DNA from: Neostapfia colusana
Taxonomy: Eukaryota; Streptophyta; Magnoliopsida; Poales; Poaceae
Assembly (NCBI GenBank): GCA_030760725.1
Contig: JASWHV010000009.1
Location: 90,198,780 to 90,262,779, forward strand
Reading direction: 5' to 3'
Length of the DNA: 64,000 nt
Within the stretch, counting starts at the first letter, position 1, and each line of letters starts with the position of its first letter. Positions 23,158 to 35,790 of this stretch are shown one piece after another. Under the pieces are notes generated by a model. That model did not search any database. It saw only the letters and a program-made list of their open reading frames with translations, and was not told where the DNA came from. Made by a program: the position numbers and the translations under genes.

Positions 23158-26100
23158 TGTAAAGGTCCCAAAATATGCATACAAAGAAACTCTTGTTTGC
23201 ACAAAGTTGGTCACATGTATGAAAAATGGGACTTGTTAAAACTTTTCTTTCCACATGTGATAATACACATGAGAGCCTTGTGCACACAAGTTCCAGTATT
23301 TATTTGAAGACTTGGAACCCAAGTGGGATCTAAAACCAAGTTGGGAAGTTCCCATATGTGGGAGGAAGCTAAAGTCAGATTTTGAGAACAAATTGTTCCA
23401 CTCAAAAATTCAAATGAGAGTAATGCAAGGGTTTCCAAACTGTTGTATTAAAACCTCATTTGCAGCAGCCAAATCAATGATCAGAGTTCACATTTGGATT
23501 CCTTAGGTCCAAATTAGGGGGTAGGCAAAGTTTCATCAATTTTTGAAAAGATTTGCTATCCATTTCTCCCAAAAGGACTTAAGGGTGCAAAGAATTCAAA
23601 TACACATTTGAATTTGGATGAAATTTGCCCAACTCTCCAAATGCAATTCAATTTGCAACTTCAAACAATTGGATGGATTATTTGCCAAACTGTGGAGATA
23701 ATTGAGAGCTGTTGAGAGGGGATAAGGGGGAAAGTGGGACCCACTTGTCATATGGCTAAAAAGATCTCAGTGTGCAGTCTTCAGTTCTCTACTCGCTGGT
23801 CACCGTGACAGAGCCGAAGACTCCCCGGGCGACACCACGGGAGCTGCTCCGAGCCACCTCCTGCTCTTTGCACCGGTTGCTGGCAGCACGGGGGTTGGCG
23901 GTGCCCTCCCTACGTGATTTTCTCGCACAGCCGAGGCGGCCACGAGTGTTTTTTCTTCCTCACGCGCTCACCCGACCCCAAACACGCTGCTGTGCCTCGG
24001 TTGATCGCCGCTGAGCCATTCCCACGAGTTGAACGCGCTGGACAATGCCAGAGCTGCGCCAAAGTCTCCCCGACGTCCTCAACGTGTGCTGAGCTCGTCC
24101 CCGGCCTTTCCCCGCTGCTGCAGGGCCAGTTTTCTTCCGGCCAAACCAGAGCCACGACGCCTCCATTGCTGATCGTCTCCCGGCCAGTCCAGCGCTTCTC
24201 CGGCGTGCTCAAGAGGCCACAGAGGTGCGCCAGGAGGTACTGATCATCATCCTGTCGTCCCCATGCTCTCCCCCAACGCCGGTTCGCCGGAATTTGAATT
24301 TTGGTACCGGCGCACGTATAGAACAGACCATGATTAATTCTTGAAATTTGCCCAAACTGATTGATCATCCCTCCTACAATTCAAACCACAGCAACTAGAT
24401 GCCCCAGCGCCCTCCCACGCTGAAGCATGAAGCAAACCGACCCTCCTATGCCCCGGGCGACGAGAAATCGCCGGCGGCGGCCAAAACGGCCACGGTCCAC
24501 GGTGACGACTAGGTTGCAGCCATTTTCTGCATGATTTGATCTCCGTTCCATGTTCCTAGGACCATAAGGATGCTGTAGGACATCGTAGCTCGCCGGGAGA
24601 TGCCTTGGACACGCTGGAACGTGTCCATGTCGAGCTCCCGAGCCGCCCCGCCGGTGCCGACCCACCTACAGCCGTTTTCACGCGGGGAAACCTTGCCCGG
24701 CAGCTGCGCCACGTTCCCAGGAGCATGTAGGGCAAAACCGGAGCTCATTTGGTGGAGAAATGAGAGAGAACGAGCCATGCCAAGTTTTCTGCCGGTGTGC
24801 ACCCGCGGGCTCTGGCGGGAGGTTGAAGAAGCACCTGACCCGTGGGCCCCACGTGTGACTGTGTTGTTTAAAATCAAATAGAGAGTTGTTCAAACTTGTA
24901 AAATGCATAACTTGATGTAGGAAGCTCCAAAAATAGTGAGATAAATTTTGTTGGATTCCTCTAAGAGAGTACTATCCAGGGGTACAGCCCAATATTTATG
25001 AAAATCCCTGGTTTTTGCTCATTAATTCATATAATGAAAATCTTGTAGGAATTTTTCCAGGAGCTCTGTGTAGTGGCAAATTCCCAAATTTGAGCCGGAG
25101 ATTCCTCCAAAAATGCCTGAACTCCAGTAAAATTTTCAGAAGCATTGGACCTCATTTGCTTGGCCAAATGTGGTGTTAATTCCTTATGTCTCTGAAAATG
25201 AAAAAAATAAACAGAGTTCAATTTCAGAATTTTCCACCAAACTTTAGAACCTCATAGCTCTTGCTAGGAAGCCCCAAATTTAGTGATTCAAATTGGGTTG
25301 GATTCCTTTTGAATAGCTCTGTCCAAATATACAACCCAATTTGTAGGAAACTCATTATTTAATCCTGGAAAATTCTTTAAAGCGTTTCAGAAAAAGAATT
25401 TTTGAGGGAGTTTAGCTAATCCAAAAATCCTCAAATTTTCCAGAATAGTCTTTAGGGTATTAGTGAACCCCTGTAAAAGTTTCAGCCCAATTGGAGTTTA
25501 TTTGTTCAGGGAAATTCAGTTTTTAAGATGCTGTGTTCAATTGAATACAGAAACAATTTCATAGAATTTTCAAAACTTGGAAATTCAGTTCTGGGCAGAT
25601 CTTAGCTCCAAAAATGCTAGGAAAATTCATGCAAACTCTATGAGCTATAATTGAAATTTTAGTTACCTAAGTTCGGCATGAACATGGGTGTGATCTCAGA
25701 ATTTTTTTTCTTTGCTCAATTGCTTAGAAAATTATTCTGAACAAACCATTCAATAAAAAGTGCTAATTTTTGGTCCAGAGTGTTTTCTTGTGACAAGGAA
25801 CTCACACGAAAATTCTCAGCTCCATTGGAGCTCTGGATCACCCCTGTTCTGTTTAACCTCTTAAGGTGATCAATATAGAAGAGGGGGAAACCACTTAGCA
25901 CTAATCATGTGCTTAGATCCAAACCCAAAACCTTAGCACCAGTGTCATTTTAAATTCTTGAACAGAGTTCCAGTTTTTAAAAACTTGTTATAGGAACTTG
26001 TAGCAAAGTCTTTACAACTAAACAGTTGTGCATATGCATAACGTGTAGCATCTACGTGGAGGAGTTGAAGTCATCGGAGTAGAGATCAAAGAAGGAGGAA

Positions 26101-27006
26101 AGCAGTTGATCAAGCACCAAGTGTTCTTCACTAACTGAACTGCATATATATATAAGTCACCTGCAAAACAAAGGCAAGCCCCGGTTTGCATCAAATTTAC
26201 AAGTTTTCCCTTTGTATTCACTTCATACGTCTAGCATTTTATTTATTGCATTACGTCTAGATGGTATGAAACTCCAAATGCATGACCCAGAAAACCCTGG
26301 AGTTTAATGTAGGATATGTTATCAATTAATTATAACTGCTGTTCTCAACAAAAGTGGATTGAAAGAGGCATATCTCGAGTGGGCAGAATCCTACTCGTGA
26401 AACGGGGTTAAGGGGGATCAATCGGAAGAGTTGGGAATTGATCCTCATAGTTGGGAATGGAGACCGGGCAGTGGATGGAAGGTCAAGGACGTGGTCCTGT
26501 GAGCCTAGTCTATGTCTGAGTCGATTAAGGCCCGTTCTCGTGTGCGGCCCCGCTGGACAAGTTTGAGATGTGTACCGGATGCATACTGGCAATATGGGAC
26601 CCAGGAAACCGATGTAACATGTTAACTTGGGTGTCGAGGCATACCTCACCGTCTGATGCCGATGCTGAAAGGATAGAGAAGTCGGCTCTACGAGGGTTTG
26701 CCGTAGAGAGACTTAATCCCAGTCAGTGGGACCGGTTCGACATTTGGGTGTCGTGTGAAAGGTTGCCACGTACGGCGTCAATGACGGTTGCTGTGTGCAA
26801 CGTCGAGTACGGGCGTACGTGTCGTGTCAGCCGGGTGTTTTTGATTGCAATCACCGTCGCTCGCGGTAGTGAGCATACTTGTACACTGAGTCGTGACGTA
26901 GTAATAAACTGGGAAACGTTTAATATGCTTCATGAGTAATCCTCATAATGGAGATGAGGAAAGATCAATACTTCACTAAATTTACTTTCCACCTTGGGCT
27001 AGTAGG

Positions 27007-27047
27007 GTCGAGGCAAAGCGTTTCTTGTTTGATTGTGGAGTCTCGAC
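27007..27047 (+). other. R/U5 hairpin 1 of C (5' LTR)
   Basis: GTCGAG (27007-27012) pairs with CTCGAC (27042-27047) around the conserved loop string starting AAGCGTTTCTTG at 27016. In the 3' LTR (35083-35123) a neighbouring base differs so that the stem gains a pair. Confidence 0.72.
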
Positions 27048-27114
27048 GGTAATGGCGCAAGGTCTGTATGAGTCTAGGGTAGCTCACTAAAGTTACTTTC
27101 ACCTCGGGCACGTG

Positions 27115-27159
27115 ACATCGAGATGAAGCGTTTCTTGTTTGATTGTGGAGTCTCGATGT
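27115..27159 (+). other. R/U5 hairpin 2 of C (5' LTR)
   Basis: ACATCGAGA (27115-27123) pairs with TCTCGATGT (27151-27159) around the same loop string (27126-27149). It stands 108 bp after hairpin 1, so the module has been duplicated in this family. The 3' LTR copy is at 35191-35235. Confidence 0.72.
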
Positions 27160-27712
27160 AAATTGCGTGAGGACTATAAAAGTTGCTTAAAACTTGAAGT
27201 AAGGATTTTCCTTTAGCTCAAGATCATCTTTTATGTAAACTTCTATATTCGGCCCTCTATTTTCATCATGTAGAGTTTAATGATTAGGGTGACGGGTCAG
27301 TCTTGCTGAGCTTCGTGCTCACAGATACTACCTAAGTTGTTTTGCAGGTAATAACTGTAGGCTGATATGTACGGGTGACCGATGAGACTCGGAACTCCCC
27401 GAGTGGTGAACTCATGGCAACCCCTGCCGCTGCTATTATGATAGTGTTGCTAGCGAGAAGGGTCCGCGGGCTGGACACCTTCTCTGTTGCTTAGCATAGG
27501 TATGAGACGTGAGTTGTAATAGTCTTCCGCTGTAGTTTATTTTGAGAAGTATTTGTAAAATTTACACTTTGTAAGCTTCCGCTTGATGTATGTAATATGA
27601 TGCTTTATTATGTGTGCTGTTGGGTGCCGCATCGCACGGCACCACCCAATGCGATTCCCGGGCAAGGTGCCCCGTTCCCATGAGTAATCGGGACGGCGGG
27701 GTCCTCACAGTG

Positions 27713-27725
27713 TGGTATCAGAGCC
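27713..27725 (+). other. Primer binding site of C, initiator tRNA-Met type
   Basis: TGGTATCAGAGCC, 3 bp after the LTR end. Confidence 0.95.
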
Positions 27726-29290
27726 GCATTGGTAATAGCACACGGAATAAGGATCGTATTACGATAAAAACTTAGGATACGGTGACGATACGGTATTAGG
27801 CCCACATAAGGACTATAGTAGTATAGTTACTCAAAGTGGCATTGCTAACTTACTTGTTATAATTCTGAATTTTGATTATGTAACGACGCACCTACGTTCT
27901 GGTAAGAATGGTAAGGAACGCCACCGAAAGAGGTTCAATTTCGGTTAGCTCCCCTGACGAGGAAAGTGGTTCAGGGATATGTCTCACAGCTTGGTGTGAG
28001 ACGTCAATATGAAACTCTTGGACTCTTCATGTCCCTGAGTTCGTATGCAACGCTGATCCCTAGCGTGCATTAGGCAAGTAAGTGGAGACCCCATCGCGTG
28101 GTCAGTAACGCGAGAGTGTGTTCATCTGGAAATAGCCCAGGAGAACATACGCAGCGCTTGCCATCGGCGTGCCCTGCAGGGCAATAGGTGGTATCCGTTG
28201 GGTTGATAACATTCCCAACCATGACGACCCGTTCATGACATACTCGGGTTCCCTGTCGTGTGGTGTTGAAACACGATCACGTACCTTGAGACGTGTCTTA
28301 ACTCAGGGACGGCCGTATGGCAATGATACGGGCGTTTGTATTTACTTTTAACTATAGAACTGCCTCAAATGAAACAACCCTTGAGTGCACCACTATTGAG
28401 TGTTTTCTGCAGGTACTAACCACGTACGTATCCCATGTAGTACACGTGTGCGAGAGACCGTCTTAGTGCCACTGATAATACGGATATGCCGGTATAATCC
28501 AGATTAGGATTTTTCTTTTGGTGAGGAACGTAGTACCGACATGCTTCTTACGGTGCATCGACACCGTACTACATTTAATAACTCCTTCCCTATGAAGAAA
28601 TAATTCATAAACTAACTTTCAATTAAAAATGGAAGTTTGAAATAAGTATTAGTTACTGAACTCTTATTTTGAGCTAAGATTCAAATGAGAGAGGGTTTAG
28701 GTTTCAAAGATTTCAAAAACAGAGTGCTCTGTTTCTGGCAGGAATTCTTGCTGGACTTTAACAGAGCATAACTCTGAGTAGCTTTAACCAATTAAGGTGT
28801 ATGATACAGTTCTGGAAATATTTTCAAGTTCTCTACAACTTTCTTGTAGACCTCTAGAGCAGAATCACATGTTAAGTTGGTAAAAAGTCCAGTTGAAGGC
28901 AAACTGTTCAGAACCAGGACAGTAGCAAAACCTCTCTGGACTTTTCTGTTTTTAAGCCATAACTTCTTGTAGAAAAACCCTTAAGGAGACTATGATACAC
29001 CGTTGGAAAGGTTAGGAGATGTGCAACATTTTTGTAGTTCAGAGTTTGCTCAGATTCTTATTGTATTTATCATATACAACTGTGATAAAGTCAGCCACAT
29101 ACAAAGGAGATGTTGGCAAATTTTATCCAGAAATTCTGTCAACTTTGAGCAATCCTAACTTTGATCCAGAAATGGTATGGAGGCATTTAAATACTCGTTG
29201 GAAAGATACTGAAGTTAAATTTAACTTTGATATTCATCTTGAGTTATGAAAATGCTTCTACAAGGACCAAAATCTAGGTTAGAACAGAAG
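27726..29290 (+). other. Structured 5' leader of element C
   Basis: Collinear with the leader of A. The hairpin run lies at 27923-28335, with arms at 27923-27928/27940-27945, 27952-27957/27971-27976, 27981-27988/27995-28002, 28013-28023/28031-28041, 28050-28054/28062-28066, 28094-28099/28108-28113, 28171-28174/28179-28182, 28197-28202/28214-28219, 28255-28261/28271-28277, 28284-28290/28302-28308 and 28309-28318/28326-28335. Several stems differ from A on both sides and still pair. A tgttttctgcag tract near 28401-28412 corresponds to the acceptor-like tract in A. The remainder to 29290 is AT-rich non-coding DNA. Confidence 0.75.
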
Positions 29291-29315
29291 AGTCTGTTCT
29301 TCACAGCAAAGAGAA

Positions 29316-31145
29316 CGGTTGAAGGAGCAACTAAGTGAACTCATGAGTAAATGAGTTATACGACCAAGCTCATGATCTTGGGGTTGCTCTGCGCTGTGTA
29401 GTAGGAAGAAGGACGAAACACTTCAGCTTAGTGTTAATTTCGTCCGCTTAACATTGTGACAATCAAGGACTAGTACCCGTTACCACAGATCGACATATTG
29501 TTTGATCGGTTGGTCAAAGCAAGGATCTTTTCCAGGATGGACTTAAGATCAGGGTACCATCAGATTGAGATAAGGGCCGAGGCTATTCTGAAGACAGTTT
29601 TTCGACGAGGTACGGAGTTTATGAGTACCTGTCATAATCCTTGGTCTTACCAACACTCCAGCTCAGTTCATGTACTTAAGGAACTCGGTATTCATGCCGG
29701 AGCTGGACATGTTTGTCGTGGTCTTCATCGACGACCTACTGGTTTATTCCAAGTCGGAGGAAGCACACGAGAAGCACCTGCGTATAGTCTTGCAACGGCT
29801 GCGGGATCACAAGCTATACATGAAATTCAGCCAAGTGCGAAATTCTAGATATCACGAGTACTTTGTCTCGGGCATATCATCTCAGCCAAGGGCATCGCTG
29901 TAGATCCGAGTAATATCGAACAGTGCTGCATTGGAAGTTCCCGCGGTCTATTAACGAGGTATGGGAAAATTCCTCGGACTCGCGGGATATTATAGGAGGT
30001 TCATTTCGAACTCCTCGAAGATTGCCAAGCCTAGGACATAGCTGCTGAAGAAGGCTACCAAATAAGTTTGGAGTCCAACATGTAAAGCAGCGTTCAAGGC
30101 ATTAGTGAAACACTTAACATCAGCACCGGTTTTGGCGCGGCCAAACACAACAAGACCGTTCGCTGGGTACTGCGATGCATCCGGCTTTGGGCTAGGATGT
30201 ATGCTGATGCAAGACCGAAGTATGGTCGTGTATGGATCACGGCGACTTAGGAATCATGAGCAATACTATCCAACTCATGACTTAGGACTTGCTGCCGTGG
30301 TACTCGCACTCAAAATGTGGAGGTACGACCTACTCGGTAAGCTCGTGCATTTATATACCGACCACAAGTGCCTCAAGTACATATTCACTTGGAAGAAGTG
30401 AAGCATGAGGCAACAAAGATGGTTGGAGTTGATAAAGGATTACGAAATAGAGATCCATTATCACCCCGGCAAGGTTAACATGGGCGAATGCGGGAGTCGC
30501 AAGTCACACGTTCGTAATCCAACCATCACCCCGTGGGAAGAGAGCAGGCCATCATTACGGATGGTTCACCCTAGAGCTCTCTACAATTTAGCTTTTATCC
30601 CCACCAGCCGTGAAAAAGGGTGGCAGCCCAGAAACATGACAAAGGCAGGTCACATTTGCAGAAATGTATGGACAGTGGGGATCTGAAATATTTCCGGAAA
30701 GACGGAGACGACGTCCTGTGGTTTAAGGACAAAATCGTCGTACCCCGTAACCCGGAGTCGAGGAAGAAAGATTTTTGACAAGGCTCACTTGTCAAGTTTC
30801 TATTCATCCCGATTCGTGAGTCCGTTCCAGGTTTTCGGAAGGATGTGAATCAGTTGCATACCGACGGGAATTTCTAGCGACATCCACCGGTGTGTACGAC
30901 ATCTTCCACATTTCTCGGCTGAGGAAGTGCTTCCAGTGTTCTACCACCATTCGGCTGGGAAATATCGGGGGATTGAAACCATGTCTCACACCTCAGGAGG
31001 GACTGGTTCAGATCTTTGACATAACGGACCAAACCACACGCGGCCATACGTTGTGGTTCTATAAAGTTTTAGGGAGTGCTTACTCCAAGGTTGAAGCGAC
31101 ATGGGAGAGCGAAGGATTTCTTCGTGTCAATCATCCCAACCCTTG
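29316..31145 (+). pseudogene. pol: Decayed pol fragments of C (RT, RNase H, integrase ends, chromodomain)
   Basis: Pieces of reverse transcriptase are readable at 29316-29900, including an intact-looking FIDD stretch near 29740. RNase H follows at 30105-30490, then the start of integrase to about 30800. The text then jumps to the integrase C-terminus and a chromodomain (30892-31145). The integrase core between them is missing, and gag and protease are missing upstream. Stops and shifts occur about every hundred bases. The pieces resemble B more than A in the IN and chromodomain parts. No functional product is possible. Confidence 0.9.
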
Positions 31146-31219
31146 ACGTCGCACAACCTATAATTTTTCACCATTCCCCCTCTCGTTTTTACCTTATAAT
31201 CTCGGTACGAGATTCTTTT

Positions 31220-31232
31220 AAGAGGGGAGGAT
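31220..31232 (+). other. Polypurine tract of C
   Basis: aagaggggaggat immediately before the 3' LTR. Confidence 0.9.
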
Positions 31233-34200
31233 TGTAAAGGTCCCAAAATATGCATACAAAGAAACTCTTGTTTGCACAAAGTTGGTCACATGTATGAAAA
31301 ATGGGACTTGTTAAAACTTTTCTTTCCACATGTGATAATACACATGAGAGCCTTCTGCACACAAGTTCAAATATTTATTTGAAGACTTGGAACCCAAGTG
31401 GGATCTAAAACCAAGTTGGGAAGTTCCCATATGTGGGAGGAAGCTAAAGTCAGATTTTGAGAACAAATTGTTCCACTCATAAATTCAAATGAGAGTAATG
31501 CAAGGGTTTCCAAACTGTTGTATTAAAACCTCATTTGCAGCAGCCAAATCAATTATCAGAGTTCACATTTGGATTCCTTAGGTCCAAATTAGGGGGTAGG
31601 CAAAGTTTCATCAATTTTTGAAAAGATTTGCTATCCATTTCTCCCAAAAGGACTTAAATGTGCAAAGAATTCAAATACACATTTGAATTTGGATGAAATT
31701 TGCCCAACTCTCCAAATGCAATTCAATTTGCAACTTCAAACATTTAGATGGATTATTTGCCAAACTGTGGAGATAATTGAGAGCTGTTGAGAGGGGATAA
31801 GGGGGAAAGTGGGACCCACTTGTCATATGGCTAAAAAGTTCTCAGTGTGCAGTCTTCAGTTCTCTACTCGCTGGTCACCGTGACAGAGCCGAAGACTCCC
31901 CGGGCGACACCATGGGAGCTGCTCCGAGCCACCTCCTGCTCTTTGCACCGGTTGCTGGCAGCACGGTGGTTGGCGGTGCCCTCCCTACGTGATTTTCTCG
32001 CACAGCCGAGGCGGCCACGAGTGTTTTTTCTTCCTCACGCGCTCACCCGACCCCAAACACGCTGCTGTGCCTCGGTTGATCGCCGCTGAGCCATTCCCAT
32101 GAGTTGAACGCCGGCTGGACCATGCCAGAGCTGCGCCAAAGTCTCCCCGATGTCCTCAACGTGTGCTGAGCTCGTCCCCGGCCTTTCCCCGCTGCTGCAG
32201 AGCCAGTTTTCTTCCGGCCAAACCAGAGCTACGACGCCTCCATTGCTGATCGTCTCCCGGCCAGTCCAGCGCTTCTCCGGCGTGCTCAAGAGGCCACAGA
32301 GGTGCGCCAGGAGGTACTGATCATCATCCTGTCGTCCCCATGCTCTCCCCCGACGCCGGTTCGCCGGAATTTGAATTTTGGTACCGGCGCACGTATAGAA
32401 CAGACCTTGATTAATTCTTGAAATTCGCCCAAACTGATTGATCATCCCTCCTACAATTCAAACCACAGAAACTAGATGCCCCAGCGCCCTCCCACGCCGA
32501 AGCATGAAGCAAACCGACCCTCCTATGCCCCGGGCGACGAGAAATCGCCGGCGGCGGCCAAAATGGCCACGGTCCACGGTGACGACTAGGTTGCAGCCAT
32601 TTTCTGCATGATTTGATCTCCGTTCCATGTTCCTAGGACCATAAGGATGCTGTAGGACATCGTAGCTCGCCGGGAGATGCCTTGGACACGCTGGAACGTG
32701 TCCATGTCGAGCTCCCGAGCCGCCCCGCCGGTGCCAACCCACCTACAGCCGTTTTCACGCGGGAAACCTTGCCCGGCAGCTGCGCCACGTTCCCAGAGCA
32801 TGTAGGGCGAAACCGGAGCTCATTTGGTGGAGAAATGAGAGAGAACAAGCCATGCCAAGTTTTCTGCCGGTGTGCACCCGCGGGCTCTGGCGGGAGGTTG
32901 AAGAAGCACCTGACCCGTGGGCCCCACGTGTAACTGTGTTGTTTAAAATCAAATAGAGAGTTGTTCAAACTTGTAAAATGCATAACTTGGTGTAGGAAGC
33001 TCCAAAAATAGTGAGATAAATTTTGTTGGATTCCTCTAAGAGAGTACTATCCAGGGGTACAGCCCAATATTTATGAAAATCCCTGGTTTTTGCTCATTCA
33101 TTCATATAAAGAAAATCTTGTAGGAATTTTTCCAGGAGCTCTGTGTAGTGGCAAATTCCCAAATTTGATCAGGAGATTCCTCCAAAAATGCCTGAACTCC
33201 AGTAAAATTTTCAGAAGCATTGGACCTCATTTGCTTGGCCAAATGTGGTGTTAATTCCTTATGTCTCTGAAAATGGAAAAAATAAACAGAGTTCAATTTC
33301 AGAATTTTCCACCAAACTTTAGAACCTCATAGCTCTTGCTAGGAAGCCCCAAATTTAGTGATTCAAATTGGTTTGGATTTCTATTGAATAGCTCTGTCCA
33401 AATATACAACCCAATTTGTAGGAAACTCATTATTTAATTCTGGAAAATTCTTTAAAGCTTTTCAGAAAAAAAAAATTGAGGGAGTTTGGCTAATCCAAAA
33501 ATCCTCAAATTTTTCCCGAATAGTATTTAGGGTGTTAGTGAACCCCTGTAAAAGTTTCAGCTTAATTGGAGTTGATTTGTTCAGGGAAATTCAGTTTTGA
33601 AGATGCTGTGTTCAATTGAATACAGAAACAATTTCATAGAATTTCCAAAACTTGGAAATTCAGTTCTGGGCAGATCTTAGCTCCAAAAATGCTAGGAAAA
33701 TTCATGCAAACTCTATGATCTATAATCGAAATTTTAGTTCCCTAAGTTTGGCATGAACATGGGTGTGATCTCAGAATTTATTTTTCTTTGCTCAATTGCT
33801 TAGAAAATTATTCTGAACAAACCACTCAATAAAAAGTGCTAATTTTTGGTCCAGAGTGTTTCCTTGTGACAAGGAACTCACATGAAAATTCTCAGCTCCA
33901 TTGGAGCTCTGGATCACCCCTGTTCTGTTTAACCTCTTAAGGTGATCAATATAGAAGAGGGGGAAACCACTTAGCACTAATCATGTGCTTAGATCCAAAC
34001 CCAAAACCTTAGCACCAGTGTCATTTTAAATTCTTGAACAGAGTTCCAGTTTTTAAAAACTTGTTATAGGAACTTGTAGCAAAGTCTTTACAACTAAACA
34101 ATTGTGCATATGCATAACGTGTAGCATCTACGTGGAGGAGTTGAAGTCATCGGAGTAGAGATCAAAGAAGGAGGAAAGCAGTTGATCAAGCACCAAGTGT

Positions 34201-35785
34201 TCTTCACTAACTGAACTGCATATATATATAAGTCACCTGCAAAACAAAGGCAAGCCCCGGTTTGCATCAAATTTACAAGTTTTCCCTTTGTATTCACTTC
34301 ATACGTCTAGCATTTTATTTATAGCATTACGTCTAGATGGTATGAAACTCCAAATGCATGACCCAGAAAACCCTGGAGTTTAATGTAGGATATGTTATCA
34401 ATTAATTATAACTGCTGTTCTCAACAAAAGTGGATTGAAAGAGGCGTATCTCGAGTGGGCAGAATCCTACTCGTGAAACGGGGTTAAGGGGGATCAATCG
34501 GAAGAGTTGGGAATTGATCCTCATAGTTGGGAATGGAGACCGGGCAGTGGATGGAAGGTCAAGGACGTGGTCCTGTGAGCCTAGTCTATGTCTGAGTCGA
34601 TTAAGGCCCGTTCTCGTGTGCGGCCCCGCTGGACAAGTTTGAGATGTGTACCGGATGCATACTGGCAATATGGGACCCAGGAAACCGATGTAACATGTTA
34701 ACTTGGGTGTCGAGGCATACCTCACCGTCTGATGCCGATGCTGAAAGGATAGAGAAGTCGGCTCTACAAGGGTTTGCCGTAGAGAGACTTAATCCCAGTC
34801 GGTGGGACCGGTTCGACATTTGGGTGTCGTGTGAAAGGTTGCCACATACGGCGTCAATGACGGTTGCTGTGTGCAACGTCGAGGACGGGCGTACGTGTCG
34901 TGTCAGCCGGGTGTTTTTGATTGCAATCACCGTCGCTCGCGGTAGTGAGCATACTTGTACACTGAGTCGTGACGTAGTAATAAACTGGGAAACGTTTAAT
35001 ATGCTTCGTGAGTAATCCTCATAATGGAGATGAGGAAAGATCAATACTTCACTAAATTTACTTTCCACCTTGGGCTAGTAGCGTCGAGGCAAAGCGTTTC
35101 TTGTTTGATTGTGGAGTCTCGACGGTAATAGCGCAAGGTCTGTATGAGTCTAGGGTAGCTCACTAAAGTTACTTTCACCTCGGGCACGTGACATCGAGAT
35201 GAAGCGTTTCTTGTTTGATTGTGGAGTCTCGATGTAAATTGCGTGAGGACTATAAAAGTTGCTTAAAACTTGAAGTAAGGATTTTCCTTTAGCTCAAGAT
35301 CATCTTTTATGTAAACTTCTATATTCGGCCCTCTATTTTCATCATGTAGAGTTTCATGATTAGGGTGACGGGTCAGTCTTGCTGAGCTTCGTGCTCACAG
35401 ATACTACCTAAGTTGTTTTGCAGGTAATAACTGTAGGCTGATATGTACGGGTGCCCGATGAGACTCGGAACTCCCCGAGTGGTGAACTCATGGCAACCCC
35501 TGCCGCTGCTATTATGATAGTGTTGCTAGCGAGAAGGGTCCGCGGGCTGGACACCTTCTCTGTTGCTTAGCATAGGTATGAGACGTGAGTTGTAATAGTC
35601 TTCCGCTGTAGTTTATTTTGAGAAGTATTTGTAAAATTTACACTTTGTAAGCTTCCGCTTGATGTATGTAATATGATGCTTTATTATGTGTGCTGTTGGG
35701 TGCCGCATCGCACGGCACCACCCAATGCGATTCCCGGGCGAGGTGCCCCGTTCCCGTGAGTAATCGGGACGGCGGGGTCCTCACA
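31233..35785 (+). repeat. 3' LTR of element C (4553 bp)
   Basis: Begins tgtaaaggtccc and ends gtcctcaca. It is collinear with the 5' LTR with few substitutions. It contains the second copies of the two R/U5 hairpins and of the GCAAGCCCCGGTTTGC motif (34250-34265). Confidence 0.95.
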
Positions 35786-35790
35786 CTTGA
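35786..35790. repeat. Target site duplication of C, right copy (cttga)
   Basis: Matches 23153-23157. The B LTR resumes here. Confidence 0.95.

Larger units (their letters stand above)
23158..27709 (+). repeat. 5' LTR of element C (4552 bp)
   Basis: Begins tgtaaaggtccc and ends gtcctcaca. Its 3' half is related to A's LTR and its whole length to H's. It contains the GCAAGCCCCGGTTTGC motif (26174-26189), the palindrome (26842-26853) and two tandem R/U5 hairpins. A GC-rich block at about 23800-24850 has open frames on both strands that recur in the other LTR; I do not regard them as genes. Confidence 0.95.
23158..35785 (+). mobile_element. Element C: non-autonomous gypsy element with good LTRs but deleted, decayed coding region
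   Basis: 12.6 kb with LTRs of 4552 and 4553 bp, a tRNA-Met primer site, a structured leader, a polypurine tract and a perfect 5-bp duplication. The internal region is only 3.5 kb: gag, protease and the integrase core are gone, and the remaining RT, RNase H and integrase ends are riddled with shifts and stops. In the first 260 bp of the LTRs I count four differences, far fewer than the damage in pol. Pol therefore seems to have been defective before the last transposition, and movement must have used proteins from another element. Confidence 0.92.

Noticed and set aside
23910..24368. 152-codon minus-strand frame with relatives at 32035-32445
   Set aside because: It lies in the GC-rich block of C's LTR and recurs only because both LTRs are copies; frames on both strands are open and no domain is seen.
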